Shown one piece after another: positions 54,731 through 64,000 of a stretch of DNA of 64,000 nucleotides; positions within the stretch are counted from its first letter, which is position 1; each line of letters begins with the position of its first letter. Under the pieces are notes generated by a model. The model was not told where the DNA came from and did not search any database. It saw only the letters and a program-made list of their open reading frames with translations. The position numbers were made by a program, and so were the translations under genes. This DNA is from Pseudomonas moorei (GTDB lineage Bacteria; Pseudomonadota; Gammaproteobacteria; Pseudomonadales; Pseudomonadaceae), in NCBI RefSeq assembly GCF_008801475.1, contig NZ_VZPP01000003.1, positions 434,001 to 498,000 on the forward strand. The letters run 5' to 3'.

Positions 54731-54756
54731 CCCGGCCAACACCCTGGCTGGCCGGG
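54731..54756 (-). terminator. hairpin between pqqA and pqqB (partial terminator or processing site)
   Basis: CCCGGCCA (54731-54738) pairs with TGGCCGGG (54749-54756), ten-base loop; on the minus strand it is followed by CCTGCCTTTTGG, too few T residues for a full terminator. It may let pqqA be made in excess over pqqB-E, as reported for other pqq operons. Confidence 0.6.
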
Positions 54757-54763
54757 TGAACCA

Positions 54764-54835
54764 TCAACGGTTGGCGAAATACATCGTCACTTCGAAGCCA
54801 ATGCGTAGGTCGGTAAACGCGGGTTTAGTCCACAT
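54764..54835 (-). CDS. pqqA: PQQ precursor peptide PqqA
   Basis: A 23-residue peptide beginning [15 protein letters not shown] and ending in MYFANR. It contains the conserved Glu15-x3-Tyr19 pair that PqqE cross-links and that becomes the PQQ skeleton. ATG 54835 is preceded by GAGG at good spacing. It is the first gene of pqqABCDE. pqqF, needed for peptide cleavage, is not in the window. Confidence 0.96.
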   Translation of the reverse strand: MWTKPAFTDLRIGFEVTMYFANR

Positions 54836-54974
54836 GGGTCAATCCTCTTGTTGTGCCGGGCGATTCCGGTAGAACCATTAATGCACGGGGCGCCGGGGGG
54901 TCGAATGCTACTTTCGAAGGAGGTGGCAGGGTGCGTTGGTAGGGGGTGCATGATCGTCATGCACGCACAAACGT

Positions 54975-55075
54975 TGTAGGAGCGAGCCCGCTCGCGATGG
55001 ACGTATAGACACCGCGTACATACAGACTGAACGCGTCATCGTTGACGTCCATCGCGAGCAGGCTCGCTCCTACAG
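54975..55075. repeat. REPIN
   Basis: Inverted REP pair (TGTAGGAGCGAGCCCGCTCG and complement) between the pqqA promoter region and the aldehyde dehydrogenase end. Confidence 0.85.
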
Positions 55076-55097
55076 GTTGAGTGTCGTTAGTGCGAGG

Positions 55098-56618
<1,521 letters not shown>

Positions 56619-56732
56619 GGTGGGCCTCTGTCTGGGTCGGTGCCTGTCGAACCAACAGGCGATGAACCGATACTAGAGAGCCCCGCGCGCCAGACGAATG
56701 CGCCGTTGGCAGGGGGACTCTCGTTATTTGGT

Positions 56733-56831
56733 CGTAGGAGCGAGCCTGCTCGCGATGGTCGTGAACGATAACGCTGGGTACCTGACACGCCTCGGTGTTC
56801 TCGGGTTCATCGCGAGCAGGCTCGCTCCTAC
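56733..56831. repeat. REPIN downstream of pedH (copy A)
   Basis: Inverted REP pair with an internal segment GTGAACGATAACGCTGGGTA. Both the arms and spacer resemble those of the REPIN on the other side of pedH at 58783. Confidence 0.85.
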
Positions 56832-56855
56832 AGGGGTTATGCGGTGGTCCTGGCG

Positions 56856-58631
56856 TCAGTGCTTGGCCACCAGATCCTTCGGCAGTTTGAAGGTCCAGAG
56901 CATGCCGCCCTGGTTGAAGTCCTTGACGCGCTTGGCCACCTCACCGCCCCACAGTGGTACGGCGCCGCCCCAACCCGAAAGAACCGAGACGTACTGTTCG
57001 CCGTCCATTTCCCAGGTCACGGGCGAGCCCAGTACGCCGGAACCGGTCTGGAACTCCCAGACTTTCTCGCCGGTCTTGGCGTTGAACGCTTGCAGGAATC
57101 CTTCCGGCGTCCCGGTGAACACCAGGTTGCCCTTGGTGGTCAGTACCCCGCCCCACAGCGGCGCGTAGTTCTTGTGGCGCCAGACTTCCTTGCCGGTTTT
57201 CGGGTCGATCGCCCGCAGCACGCCGATGTAGTCTTCATTCAATGGCTTGATGGTGAAACCGGCGCCGAGGAACGCCGCGCCTTTCTTGTAGGCGATACCC
57301 TCGTTCCAGATGTCCATGCCCCATTCGTTGGACGGTACATAGAACAGCCCGGTGTCGCGGTTGTACGCCATCGGCATCCAGTTTTTCGCGCCGAGGAATG
57401 CCGGAGCTACGAACACTGAACTGCCCTTGGCTTCGGTGCCGGGTGCGCCAGGACGACTGGCTTCGTTGTAGATCGGCCGGCCGTCCTTATCGAGCCCGGT
57501 GGCCCAGGTGATCTTGTCCACGAACGGAAAACCGCGAATGAATTTACCGTTGGTGCGGTCCAGCACGTAGAAAAAACCGTTACGGTCGGCGGTCGCCGCC
57601 GCCTTGATTTCCTTGCCACCCTCGTTGTAGTTGAACGAGATCAGTTCGTTCACGCCGTCAAAGTCCCAACCGTCGTGAGGGGTGCTCTGGAAGTGCCATT
57701 TGATGGTGCCGTCGTCCGGGTTGAGCGCCAAGCGCGAGGACGAGTAGAGGTTGTCGCCAGGGCGCAGGTGCGAGTTCCACGGCGCCGGGTTGCCGGTGCC
57801 GAACAGCAGCAGATTGGTTTCGGGGTCGTAGTAGCCGCCCAGCCAGGGCGCCGCGCCACCGGTTTTCCAGAGGTCGCCGGGCCAGGTCTTGCCAGCCTCG
57901 CCGCCGGAGATACCGTTCTCCACCGCTTTGCCGTCCTTGTAGACGTAGCCCATGTGGCCTTCCACGGTCGGCCGGGTCCACAGCAGGTCACCGTTTTTCG
58001 GGTCATAGGCTTCGATCTTGCCCACCACGCCGAACTCGCCACCGGCCACGCCGGTAATCAGTTTGCCGTTGATCACCAGCGGCGCGGCACTGATCGAGTA
58101 ACCTTCCTTGTGGTCGGCGACCTTTTTGCTCCAGACCACCTTGCCGGTGTCCTTGTTCAGCGCCACGAGCTTGGCGTCGAGGGTGCCGAAGATCACCAGG
58201 TCGCCATACAACGCCACCCCACGGTTGATCACGTCGCAGCAGGGACGGATGTCATCCGGCAGGCGCGCATCGTATTGCCAGAGTTTCTTGCCGGTGCGCG
58301 CATCCACGGCGAATACCCGCGAGTAGGAGCCGGTCATGTACATCACGCCGTCCTTGATCATCGGCTGCGCTTGCTGACCGCGCTGCTTTTCACCGCCGAA
58401 GGAGAAGGCCCAGACCGGCCGCAACTCCTTGACGTTGCCGACATTGAGAATGTCCAGCGGGCTGTAGCGCTGACCCTGGACGCCCAGGCCGTTGGTGACG
58501 ATCTGCTCCGGGTTCTTGGGGTCCTGGAGAATGTCCTGGTCGGTGACCCCGGCCAGTGCCTGGCCGGACAACAGCATGGCACTGAGCAACAGGCTCAAGA
58601 CGAAGGGCTGGCGACGTGCGGGTTGAGTCAT
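56856..58631 (-). CDS. pedH: PQQ-dependent alcohol dehydrogenase, lanthanide type (PedH)
   Basis: Periplasmic quinoprotein (591 residues) that oxidises ethanol and other alcohols/aldehydes, with eight tryptophan-docking propeller blades. It has a signal peptide (to about GQALA), the vicinal disulfide CC at 131-132, metal ligands Glu199 (GGEFG) and Asn281 (GTGNPAPW), and catalytic Asp323 in GWDFDG. Asp325, two residues on, is the extra aspartate characteristic of lanthanide-dependent enzymes (Ca-types have Ala/Ser/Thr there). Start ATG 58631 after GAGG. Neighbours and order match the pedH locus of P. putida. Confidence 0.93.
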   Translation of the reverse strand: MTQPARRQPFVLSLLLSAMLLSGQALAGVTDQDILQDPKNPEQIVTNGLGVQGQRYSPLDILNVGNVKELRPVWAFSFGGEKQRGQQAQPMIKDGVMYMTGSYSRVFAVDARTGKKLWQYDARLPDDIRPCCDVINRGVALYGDLVIFGTLDAKLVALNKDTGKVVWSKKVADHKEGYSISAAPLVINGKLITGVAGGEFGVVGKIEAYDPKNGDLLWTRPTVEGHMGYVYKDGKAVENGISGGEAGKTWPGDLWKTGGAAPWLGGYYDPETNLLLFGTGNPAPWNSHLRPGDNLYSSSRLALNPDDGTIKWHFQSTPHDGWDFDGVNELISFNYNEGGKEIKAAATADRNGFFYVLDRTNGKFIRGFPFVDKITWATGLDKDGRPIYNEASRPGAPGTEAKGSSVFVAPAFLGAKNWMPMAYNRDTGLFYVPSNEWGMDIWNEGIAYKKGAAFLGAGFTIKPLNEDYIGVLRAIDPKTGKEVWRHKNYAPLWGGVLTTKGNLVFTGTPEGFLQAFNAKTGEKVWEFQTGSGVLGSPVTWEMDGEQYVSVLSGWGGAVPLWGGEVAKRVKDFNQGGMLWTFKLPKDLVAKH

Positions 58632-58782
58632 GACGGCTACCTCTGCGGTTTTTGTTATTTGCGGGAAATTTTCCCGGTGTGATGCAGATTCTTGGGCGCC
58701 GCAGCCCTTGCAACAATGACCCGCTGTGTGGAGTTTTCTAGTTCCTTGGTAGGGGGTTGGGTGTGGATAGGGCGCGCTCCCC

Positions 58783-58884
58783 CTGTAGGAGCGAGCCTGC
58801 TCGCGATGGTGGTGAACGATAACGTTGGAAACCTGACACCCCGCGGCGCTCTCAGGTTCATCGCGAGCAGGCTCGCTTCTACAA
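58783..58884. repeat. REPIN upstream of pedH (copy B)
   Basis: Same arrangement as copy A, with the spacer GTGAACGATAACGTTGGAAA and ACCTGACAC in common; lies about 150 bases before the pedH start. Confidence 0.85.
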
Positions 58885-58894
58885 GGGGTGTTGA

Positions 58895-59833
58895 TCATTG
58901 CTGCGCGGCCGAATCCACTCGGGTCATTTGCGTGCGTTCGTAGCGCGGGTACAGGTGGCTGACGCTGCGGATCAGCTCATAGCGGCTCAGGTTGATGCCG
59001 GCGAAGCGTTCGGGAATGGGGCTGCGGATCATCTCGGCCATGTCGCTGCCCCGGGCGGCGCCGTCGCGCATCAGCTGGTCGAGCCAGCTCAGGTAATCAC
59101 GCATTTGCTCGAACGGCTTTGCATCGCTGGCCACCGGCCCGTGGCCGGGCACGACCAGCGTCCAGGGCAACGCTTGCAAGGTGGCGATGTCCGCCAGCCA
59201 CACCGATAACCCCGGACTGTTGGGCGTGGTCAGCGCCCGTTGATAAAACACCAGATCCCCGGCGAACAGCACGCCGGTTTTCTGGTCGAGAATAGCCAGA
59301 TCCGCACCCGTATGCCCACCCAGGCTCAGCAGCTGCAGATCGTGGTTCCCAAAACGTTGCATGCCGGCGGTCAGTGTCCGGGTCGGCAACACCACTTCGG
59401 TGCCCCGCATCCAGTCGCCCACCAGCCGATACATGTTTTGCGCCATCGCATCACCCTGTTGATGCAACAGCTCGGTGGTGCCGGCCAGCGCACCGATCGG
59501 CACATCGGTGAAGGCCTGGTTACCCAGCACATGGTCCGGGTGATGGTGCGTCAACAGCACTTCGATCACCGGTTTATCCGTGGTGGTGGCAATCGCCCGG
59601 CGCATGGCTTCACCGTAGCGCTTCGATGGCCCGGTATCGATCACCACCACGCCGCGCTCGGTGACGATGAATGCGGTGTTGACGATATTGCCGCCGTTGG
59701 CCGTGGCGAAATTGTCGGTGCTGCCTTCCAGCAGCCAGGTGTCTTCGGCGATCTGCCGGGGTTTGAGTACGTAGTCGAGATCGGCCATGGCCGCCAGGCT
59801 CAGGCCCACGAACAACAACAGCATCCAGCGCAT
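58895..59833 (-). CDS. quinoprotein-associated metallo-beta-lactamase-fold hydrolase
   Basis: A 312-residue secreted MBL protein: signal peptide [17 protein letters not shown], then zinc motif [11 protein letters not shown] (HxHxDH, ~113-123), later His in GGHTGAD and PGHGP. It is of the type found beside PQQ alcohol dehydrogenases with a SoxYZ-like protein, termed a 'quinoprotein relay' hydrolase in annotation systems; substrate unknown. ATG 59833 with AAGGAG, 16 bases after the SoxYZ gene. Confidence 0.88.
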   Translation of the reverse strand: MRWMLLLFVGLSLAAMADLDYVLKPRQIAEDTWLLEGSTDNFATANGGNIVNTAFIVTERGVVVIDTGPSKRYGEAMRRAIATTTDKPVIEVLLTHHHPDHVLGNQAFTDVPIGALAGTTELLHQQGDAMAQNMYRLVGDWMRGTEVVLPTRTLTAGMQRFGNHDLQLLSLGGHTGADLAILDQKTGVLFAGDLVFYQRALTTPNSPGLSVWLADIATLQALPWTLVVPGHGPVASDAKPFEQMRDYLSWLDQLMRDGAARGSDMAEMIRSPIPERFAGINLSRYELIRSVSHLYPRYERTQMTRVDSAAQQ

Positions 59834-59849
59834 GACACACTCCTTGGGG

Positions 59850-60617
59850 TCAGGGGATCGACGCATCGAATTGATTGCCGCTGTTGTCGCGCAACACCAG
59901 GCGCGTCTGCCCTGCCCCTTCAATGTCAAAGGCCAGGTTGGGGTTTTCACTGACGGCGGGAAACAGTTCCAGGCGCGCCAATACGTGATTGTTCGAGTCC
60001 CTTAATTCGGCGTGATTGATGAAAAACTCCGGAATGCCGCTGACCATGCCGTTGTCCATCGGGTGTGCCACCTGCAGGCGCAGACGACTGAAATCGCCAC
60101 GTGGATAGCGCCCGCCCAGCACCTCGCCGATGTGTTCCTCCCAGCCTGGTTGGGTACGCACCACACTGGGCGCGGTACAGCCGCCGCCCGCCGCATCGAT
60201 CAGGGCCGAACCGACATGCCACAAACCATCGCGGGTCAGTACCGCCGCGCGCAATGGCGTTGCCTGTTCGACGCGAATACGCACCGACAGCCACGGCAGC
60301 ACACCACTCAAGGGTTCGAAGTCGACGATTTTCGGCAACGGGTTCAGCTCGGCCCAGGCCAGTATTCTCACCACCTCACCCTTGAACGCCCGGGCGTCGA
60401 TTTCCACCGGCACTTGTCGGGCGTCCTCGGCAAACGGCGGGGCCAGCAGCTTGACCCGTTCGTCAAACACGAACGGCGCATCGCCCAGCATTTGCTTGTG
60501 ATAGAACGACCACATGACCGACGGCACCGGGTCCTTGCCCGGATCGATGTCGGCGGCCTGTGCGGCCTGGCCCAGGCTCAACCAGCAGGCCAACAGACAA
60601 CTCGCTTGCCAGTTCAT
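59850..60617 (-). CDS. quinoprotein-associated SoxYZ-like carrier
   Basis: A 255-residue secreted protein (signal peptide ending near AQAA). The N-terminal part resembles SoxY, with GGGC at residues 144-147 as the likely carrier cysteine, and the C-terminal half (VAHPMDNGMVSG...FFINHAELR) resembles SoxZ, so it is a SoxY-SoxZ fusion. True Sox carriers bind sulfur intermediates; here it always sits beside PQQ alcohol dehydrogenases and its cargo is unknown. AGGAG precedes ATG 60617. Confidence 0.87.
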   Translation of the reverse strand: MNWQASCLLACWLSLGQAAQAADIDPGKDPVPSVMWSFYHKQMLGDAPFVFDERVKLLAPPFAEDARQVPVEIDARAFKGEVVRILAWAELNPLPKIVDFEPLSGVLPWLSVRIRVEQATPLRAAVLTRDGLWHVGSALIDAAGGGCTAPSVVRTQPGWEEHIGEVLGGRYPRGDFSRLRLQVAHPMDNGMVSGIPEFFINHAELRDSNNHVLARLELFPAVSENPNLAFDIEGAGQTRLVLRDNSGNQFDASIP

Positions 60618-60626
60618 CGCCCGCTC

Positions 60627-61502
60627 CTATTGATACATCTCGGGTACGTCATACCGCAGGCCGTAATGGCCATAGATGGTTTTCACCGAGCCCTCGCGGA
60701 TCAGCCCTTCCAGTGCCTCTTCCACGGCATAGGCCAGCTGCCGGTTGCTTTCGTGCACGGCCATGCCGATTTCCCAGAGTTGTTTGCCCATGTTCGGATA
60801 AGCGTTTTCCGCCAGCGCCACTTGCGGGTCGGCGGCCTCGTGCACCTGCCAGTCGATCTCGCCGCGCATGGCCATCACCGCGTCGACCTCACCGGCCTTC
60901 ATCGCTGCAAACGCCTGGGGTACGCCCGGGTAATGGTGGGTCTTGCCGGCGAGCATGCCGTTGAACACCGAGGTCAGGTAAAACGACGGCACGCTGTCGA
61001 CCTCGACCCCGATCGGGTGCTGCTCGAACACCGCGACACTGCCGACCTTGTCCAGTCGCCGACGGTCGTACGCCACTTGCCATTGCTCGTTCTGGTAAGG
61101 ACCGAACATCACCACATGACCGTTTTCCATCTCGCCGAACTCGTTGCGTTTCTGCGCGTAGTCGCGGTCGTAAGGCACGCGCATCATCAGGTCGGCCAGT
61201 TGCTGCTTGTGCAGCGGACTGGCACGCCAGATGTAGTCACGCAGGTCGTCGTCGAGTTTTTCTCCGGCCGGCGCCCAGATCAGCGTCAGGCGCACGCCCA
61301 GCGCCTTGGCCAGCGCCTCGGCGAGTTCGACGTCGACACCGCGAGGCTGACCGGCGTCTTCGAAACTGTAGGGCGCGAAGTCCTTGTAGACCGCTACCTT
61401 CAGTTCCCCGGCGGCGATCATTTCGTCATAGTTGCGGACCTGCGCCTGCACCGACTGGCAGCACAGCCACACAGCGCTGATCAACACCGCGAGCAGGCGC
61501 AT
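60627..61502 (-). CDS. quinoprotein-associated periplasmic substrate-binding protein (PedG/MoxJ-like)
   Basis: A 291-residue class-II solute-binding-type protein (SBP_bac_3): signal peptide through QSVQA, then GELKVAVYKDFAPYSFED and GVDVELAEALAKALGVRL. It lacks transporter genes nearby. In methylotrophs MoxJ/XoxJ of the same family help mature or activate the PQQ dehydrogenase; a similar helper role is likely here. It starts three bases after the cytochrome gene ends. Confidence 0.87.
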   Translation of the reverse strand: MRLLAVLISAVWLCCQSVQAQVRNYDEMIAAGELKVAVYKDFAPYSFEDAGQPRGVDVELAEALAKALGVRLTLIWAPAGEKLDDDLRDYIWRASPLHKQQLADLMMRVPYDRDYAQKRNEFGEMENGHVVMFGPYQNEQWQVAYDRRRLDKVGSVAVFEQHPIGVEVDSVPSFYLTSVFNGMLAGKTHHYPGVPQAFAAMKAGEVDAVMAMRGEIDWQVHEAADPQVALAENAYPNMGKQLWEIGMAVHESNRQLAYAVEEALEGLIREGSVKTIYGHYGLRYDVPEMYQ

Positions 61503-61505
61503 GGG

Positions 61506-61967
61506 TTACTCCTCGATGTGGACGCTGTCCAGATAAGTGCGGACCGCCCACAGGGCTTCCTGGCTCAGGTAGTCGGCCATCTTCGGCATGTAGACCCGAC
61601 CATCTCGCACCGCCCCGTTGCGCACCCGTTCGACGAACCACTCATCGCCGGCATCGCCGACATCAAGCTTGCGCAAATCCGGTGCGATTCCGCCTGATAT
61701 GGCCTCCAGACCGTGACAGGCCGCGCAGTTCTGGGTGTAGGCCGACGAGCCGATTTCCAGGGCCTTGTCGTGCTCCGGGGAATTGCGGTACGGGTTCTCG
61801 GCGGCCCAGCCATCACCATCCACCTTCACACCGGCATCCTTGATCGGCGTCAGGCCTTTGGTTTCGACGGCCTGAGGCACCACGTTGCCGTGGGCCCATA
61901 CGGAACCTGCACTGATAAAGCCGGCCAGCAGTCCGGCAGCGAGCAAGGCGTTGCGTTTTGTTGTCAT
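61506..61967 (-). CDS. pedF: cytochrome c550 PedF/ExaB type
   Basis: A 153-residue periplasmic c-type cytochrome with signal peptide (to SVWA), a single heme motif CAACH (81-85) and the axial Met in VYMPKM (~130). It accepts electrons from the PQQ dehydrogenase and passes them to the terminal oxidase. The first confident gene of the minus-strand operon that ends with pedH. Confidence 0.93.
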   Translation of the reverse strand: MTTKRNALLAAGLLAGFISAGSVWAHGNVVPQAVETKGLTPIKDAGVKVDGDGWAAENPYRNSPEHDKALEIGSSAYTQNCAACHGLEAISGGIAPDLRKLDVGDAGDEWFVERVRNGAVRDGRVYMPKMADYLSQEALWAVRTYLDSVHIEE

Positions 61968-62118
61968 TGTTATGCCCTCAAGATTGCACGCAAAACCTCT
62001 TGGCAGAGGCTATGGCGATCATCTTAGGAACCCCGCCGCGCCGGCCCCATGCTGCTTTGGTGGTCGCGACCTCCTCCCTTGGTCGTAGAGCTTGTGGCGC
62101 ACTCGCACCTCGGCGGTG

Positions 62119-62241
62119 CTAGCGACCCGGTGTCAGGGGCAGGACCTGGGGCGGCACGGGACGCGGGGCGTGAAGCCTGTCAACGCCGATCAGGGTAAGA
62201 ATCAGCAGAAACGGCAAGAGCAGTGCCTTGAGAATACGCAT
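62119..62241 (-). CDS. possible 40-residue single-helix membrane protein
   Basis: ATG 62241 opens a frame to TAG at 62119: a basic start MRILK, a hydrophobic helix (ALLLPFLLILTLIGV) and a proline-rich tail (APRPVPPQVLPLTPGR). GGGA precedes the ATG at usable spacing. It lies 151 bases upstream of pedF on the same strand. Not recognised; could be a small subunit of the alcohol-oxidation system or an artefact. Confidence 0.45.
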   Translation of the reverse strand: MRILKALLLPFLLILTLIGVDRLHAPRPVPPQVLPLTPGR

Positions 62242-62398
62242 GGTCAGTCCCATCCAGAATGACGGTCGTTGCTGCCCATGCTAGAACCGCGCCGTTTGCC
62301 GCGGGTTACGACCTTGGTACTGCCTCATCGGTACTTTCTGCATATTTCCACGGTTCCACGGCCTTCCTATGCTGGCGCTACCTGTTAAGGAGTGCCCT

Positions 62399-63583
62399 AT
62401 GCGCCAGCTTGCCCCTTACGCCTTGTTCTATCTGCTGGCGATTGCCTGCGCTGCCGGCCTGGCGACTCAGAGCCAGGCGGCGGACGCGTCATTGCAGGTG
62501 CGGATCGGCTACCTGGGCTATCGCCCCGACCCTGGACCGTTGCTGTCGAACGTGATTCCCGAACCGAGCGATGCCGGGTTGCGTGGCGCCGAACTGGCGA
62601 TCACCGACAGCAATAGCACCGGGCGCTTTCTCAACCACAGCTACAGCCTGGTGAGTGCCAGCGCCGACAATGCGGATGCGTTGATCGAAGCCGCCAAGGC
62701 CCAGCACGCAGAAGGCCTGCGGCTGTTTGTGGTGAACGCGCCGGCAGAGACCCTGCGCCGGCTCAGCGCGGTGCTTCCCGACAGTCTGTTGTTCAACGCC
62801 GGCAGCCCGGACGACAGCCTGCGCACCACCGATTGCCTGCCGAACGTGCTGCACAGCCTGCCCAGCCGGGCGATGCTCGCCGATGCCCTGGGGCAATTTC
62901 TGGTGGTGCGCAAATGGCAGCGGGCGCTGCTGATCGTCGGCCCGACCGCGGACGATCAAGCCTACGCCGCCGCCCTGCGCCGCGCGGCGAAACGCTTCGG
63001 CCTGCAACTGGTGGCGGAAAAGGCCTGGAGCTTCGACAACGATCAACGACGCAGCGCCCAGGCCGACATGCCGCTGTTCACCCAGACCGCTGAATATGAC
63101 GTGGTGTTGGTGGCCGATGAACGCGGCGATTTTGGTGAATACGTGCCGTACCAGACCTGGTACCCGCGCCCGGTGGCGGGCACCCAGGGCTTGACCCCGG
63201 TGGGCTGGCACAAAACCGTGGAAACCTACGGCGCCGCGCAGTTGCAAAAACGCTTCGAAGCCCTGGCCGGACGCTGGATGAACGACCGTGACTTCGCCGC
63301 GTGGATGGCCGTGCGCAGCATCGCCAGTGCCGTGAGCAAACTGCGCCAGACCGAGCCCATGGCGATCCGTGACCTGGAAATCAGCGATCAACTGCCGCTG
63401 GACGGCTTCAAGGGCCGCAAGCTCAGTTATCGGCCGTGGAACGGCCAGTTACGTCAGCCGATTCCCATCGTCCAGCCCCGGGCACTGGTCAGCACCTCGC
63501 CCCAGGACGGCTTTCTGCACCCCTTCAACGAGATGGACAGCCTGGGTTACGACAAGCCCGAGGTCAGCTGCCGCTTTCCCTGA
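62399..63583 (+). CDS. PQQ-associated ABC transporter substrate-binding protein
   Basis: A 394-residue secreted protein of the Leu/Ile/Val-binding (class I) type found only with PQQ alcohol dehydrogenase systems. Signal peptide ending near SQAA, then LQVRIGYLGYRPDPGPL; the chain lacks a lipobox. TTAAGGAG precedes ATG 62399. Its function, perhaps in an export or signal system with the downstream beta-propeller and ABC proteins, is unproven. It is divergent from the pedF operon. Confidence 0.85.
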   Translation: MRQLAPYALFYLLAIACAAGLATQSQAADASLQVRIGYLGYRPDPGPLLSNVIPEPSDAGLRGAELAITDSNSTGRFLNHSYSLVSASADNADALIEAAKAQHAEGLRLFVVNAPAETLRRLSAVLPDSLLFNAGSPDDSLRTTDCLPNVLHSLPSRAMLADALGQFLVVRKWQRALLIVGPTADDQAYAAALRRAAKRFGLQLVAEKAWSFDNDQRRSAQADMPLFTQTAEYDVVLVADERGDFGEYVPYQTWYPRPVAGTQGLTPVGWHKTVETYGAAQLQKRFEALAGRWMNDRDFAAWMAVRSIASAVSKLRQTEPMAIRDLEISDQLPLDGFKGRKLSYRPWNGQLRQPIPIVQPRALVSTSPQDGFLHPFNEMDSLGYDKPEVSCRFP

Positions 63584-63614
63584 GCACAACAACGACAACA
63601 ACAAGGAATCTGCC

Positions 63615-64000
63615 ATGCGCCGCACCCTGCTTTCATGCGCCCTGCTGCTCGCCGCCGGGCATGCCACGGCCAGCACTGCCTGGGTCTCCAACGAAAAGGA
63701 CAACAGCCTGAGCCTGATCGACATGCAGACCCTGCAAGTCACCGACACCCTGCCCGTCGGCCAGCGCCCGCGCGGTCTGCTGCTGTCCCATGACAACAAG
63801 CTGCTGTACATCTGCGCCAGCGACTCGGACCGGGTGCAGGTGATGGACGTGGCCACGCGCAAGATCATCAAGGAGTTGCCTTCGGGCAAGGATCCCGAGC
63901 AGTTCGCCCTGCACCCCAACAATCGCTGGTTGTATGTGTCCAACGAGGACGATGCGCTGGTCACGGTGATCGACACCGAAACGTCCAAGGTCCTCAGCCA
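63615..64000 (+). CDS. PQQ-associated YVTN beta-propeller protein (partial)
   Basis: Signal peptide (MRRTLLSCALLLAAGHATAS) followed by regular propeller repeats: TAWVSNEKDNSLSLIDMQTL, PRGLLLSHDNKLLYICASDS, QFALHPNNRWLYVSNEDDAL. The gene runs off the window after 128 codons. This is the beta-propeller that accompanies the ABC binding protein in PQQ clusters, probably periplasmic; partner and role are not known. AAGGAATC precedes ATG 63615. Confidence 0.85.
   Translation, partial: MRRTLLSCALLLAAGHATASTAWVSNEKDNSLSLIDMQTLQVTDTLPVGQRPRGLLLSHDNKLLYICASDSDRVQVMDVATRKIIKELPSGKDPEQFALHPNNRWLYVSNEDDALVTVIDTETSKVLS

Noticed and set aside
58632..58898. 89-residue N-terminal extension of PedH
   Set aside because: It reads through a REPIN and precedes a normal signal peptide with its own ribosome site.

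Overview
The window is chromosomal DNA of a fluorescent Pseudomonas, most likely from the P. fluorescens group. The signs are high GC content, dozens of REP/REPIN palindromes of the GAGCGAGCCTGCTCGCGA type between genes, an OprD-family porin, a DUF1652 protein, an ANR box, and a PQQ/quinoprotein alcohol-oxidation locus laid out like that of P. putida and relatives. I see no rRNA, tRNA, CRISPR array, intact insertion sequence or prophage.

Layout. 1-3.4 kb (minus): end of a type VI secretion vgrG island, with a short VgrG, an unrecognised accessory protein and an IcmF/TssM-like membrane protein running off the left edge. 3.6-8.5 kb: four small-molecule exporters (two LysE/RhtB, two EamA) around a MocR-type regulator. 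8.6-10.4 kb: alkylation repair (Ada plus an AlkA-like glycosylase). 10.5-13.7 kb (minus): LysR regulator, agmatine deiminase and a polyamine-type binding protein. 13.9-16.8 kb: GFA-like zinc protein, miaE, an ANR-controlled double universal stress protein, and a DUF1289 protein. 17.2-19.8 kb: acnB behind a long structured leader. 19.9-27.5 kb: SulP and HAAAP transporters, a tautomerase/TetR pair, a 2-hydroxyacid dehydrogenase, an APH-like kinase and an SDR. 27.6-31.0 kb: a small lipoprotein, DUF1652, a PAS-LuxR regulator and a split YeeE/YedE pair.

31.0-39.7 kb is a complete reductive pyrimidine degradation locus: beta-ureidopropionase and an NCS1 permease (minus), divergent from dihydropyrimidinase and the two dihydropyrimidine dehydrogenase subunits preT-preA (plus), with a RutR-like TetR regulator. 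Together they import uracil/thymine, reduce it, open the ring and remove the carbamoyl group. 39.8-41.0 kb: copC-copD. 41.2-48.4 kb is an oxidative hexuronate operon: porin, uronate dehydrogenase, SMP-30 lactonase, TRAP transporter (P-Q-M) and aldose epimerase. Two promoters in it carry matching FadR/GntR-type operators.

48.4-64 kb is a PQQ and alcohol oxidation island: hybrid kinase, ErcA-like dehydrogenase, pqqABCDE, aldehyde dehydrogenase, and a PQQ alcohol dehydrogenase with the extra aspartate of lanthanide-dependent enzymes (PedH type). It continues with a metallo-hydrolase, a SoxYZ-like carrier, a binding protein and cytochrome c550. Divergent genes for a PQQ-associated ABC binding protein and a beta-propeller run off the right edge. 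PqqA-E make the cofactor, PedH oxidises the alcohol in the periplasm, PedF takes the electrons, and the aldehyde dehydrogenase removes the aldehyde.
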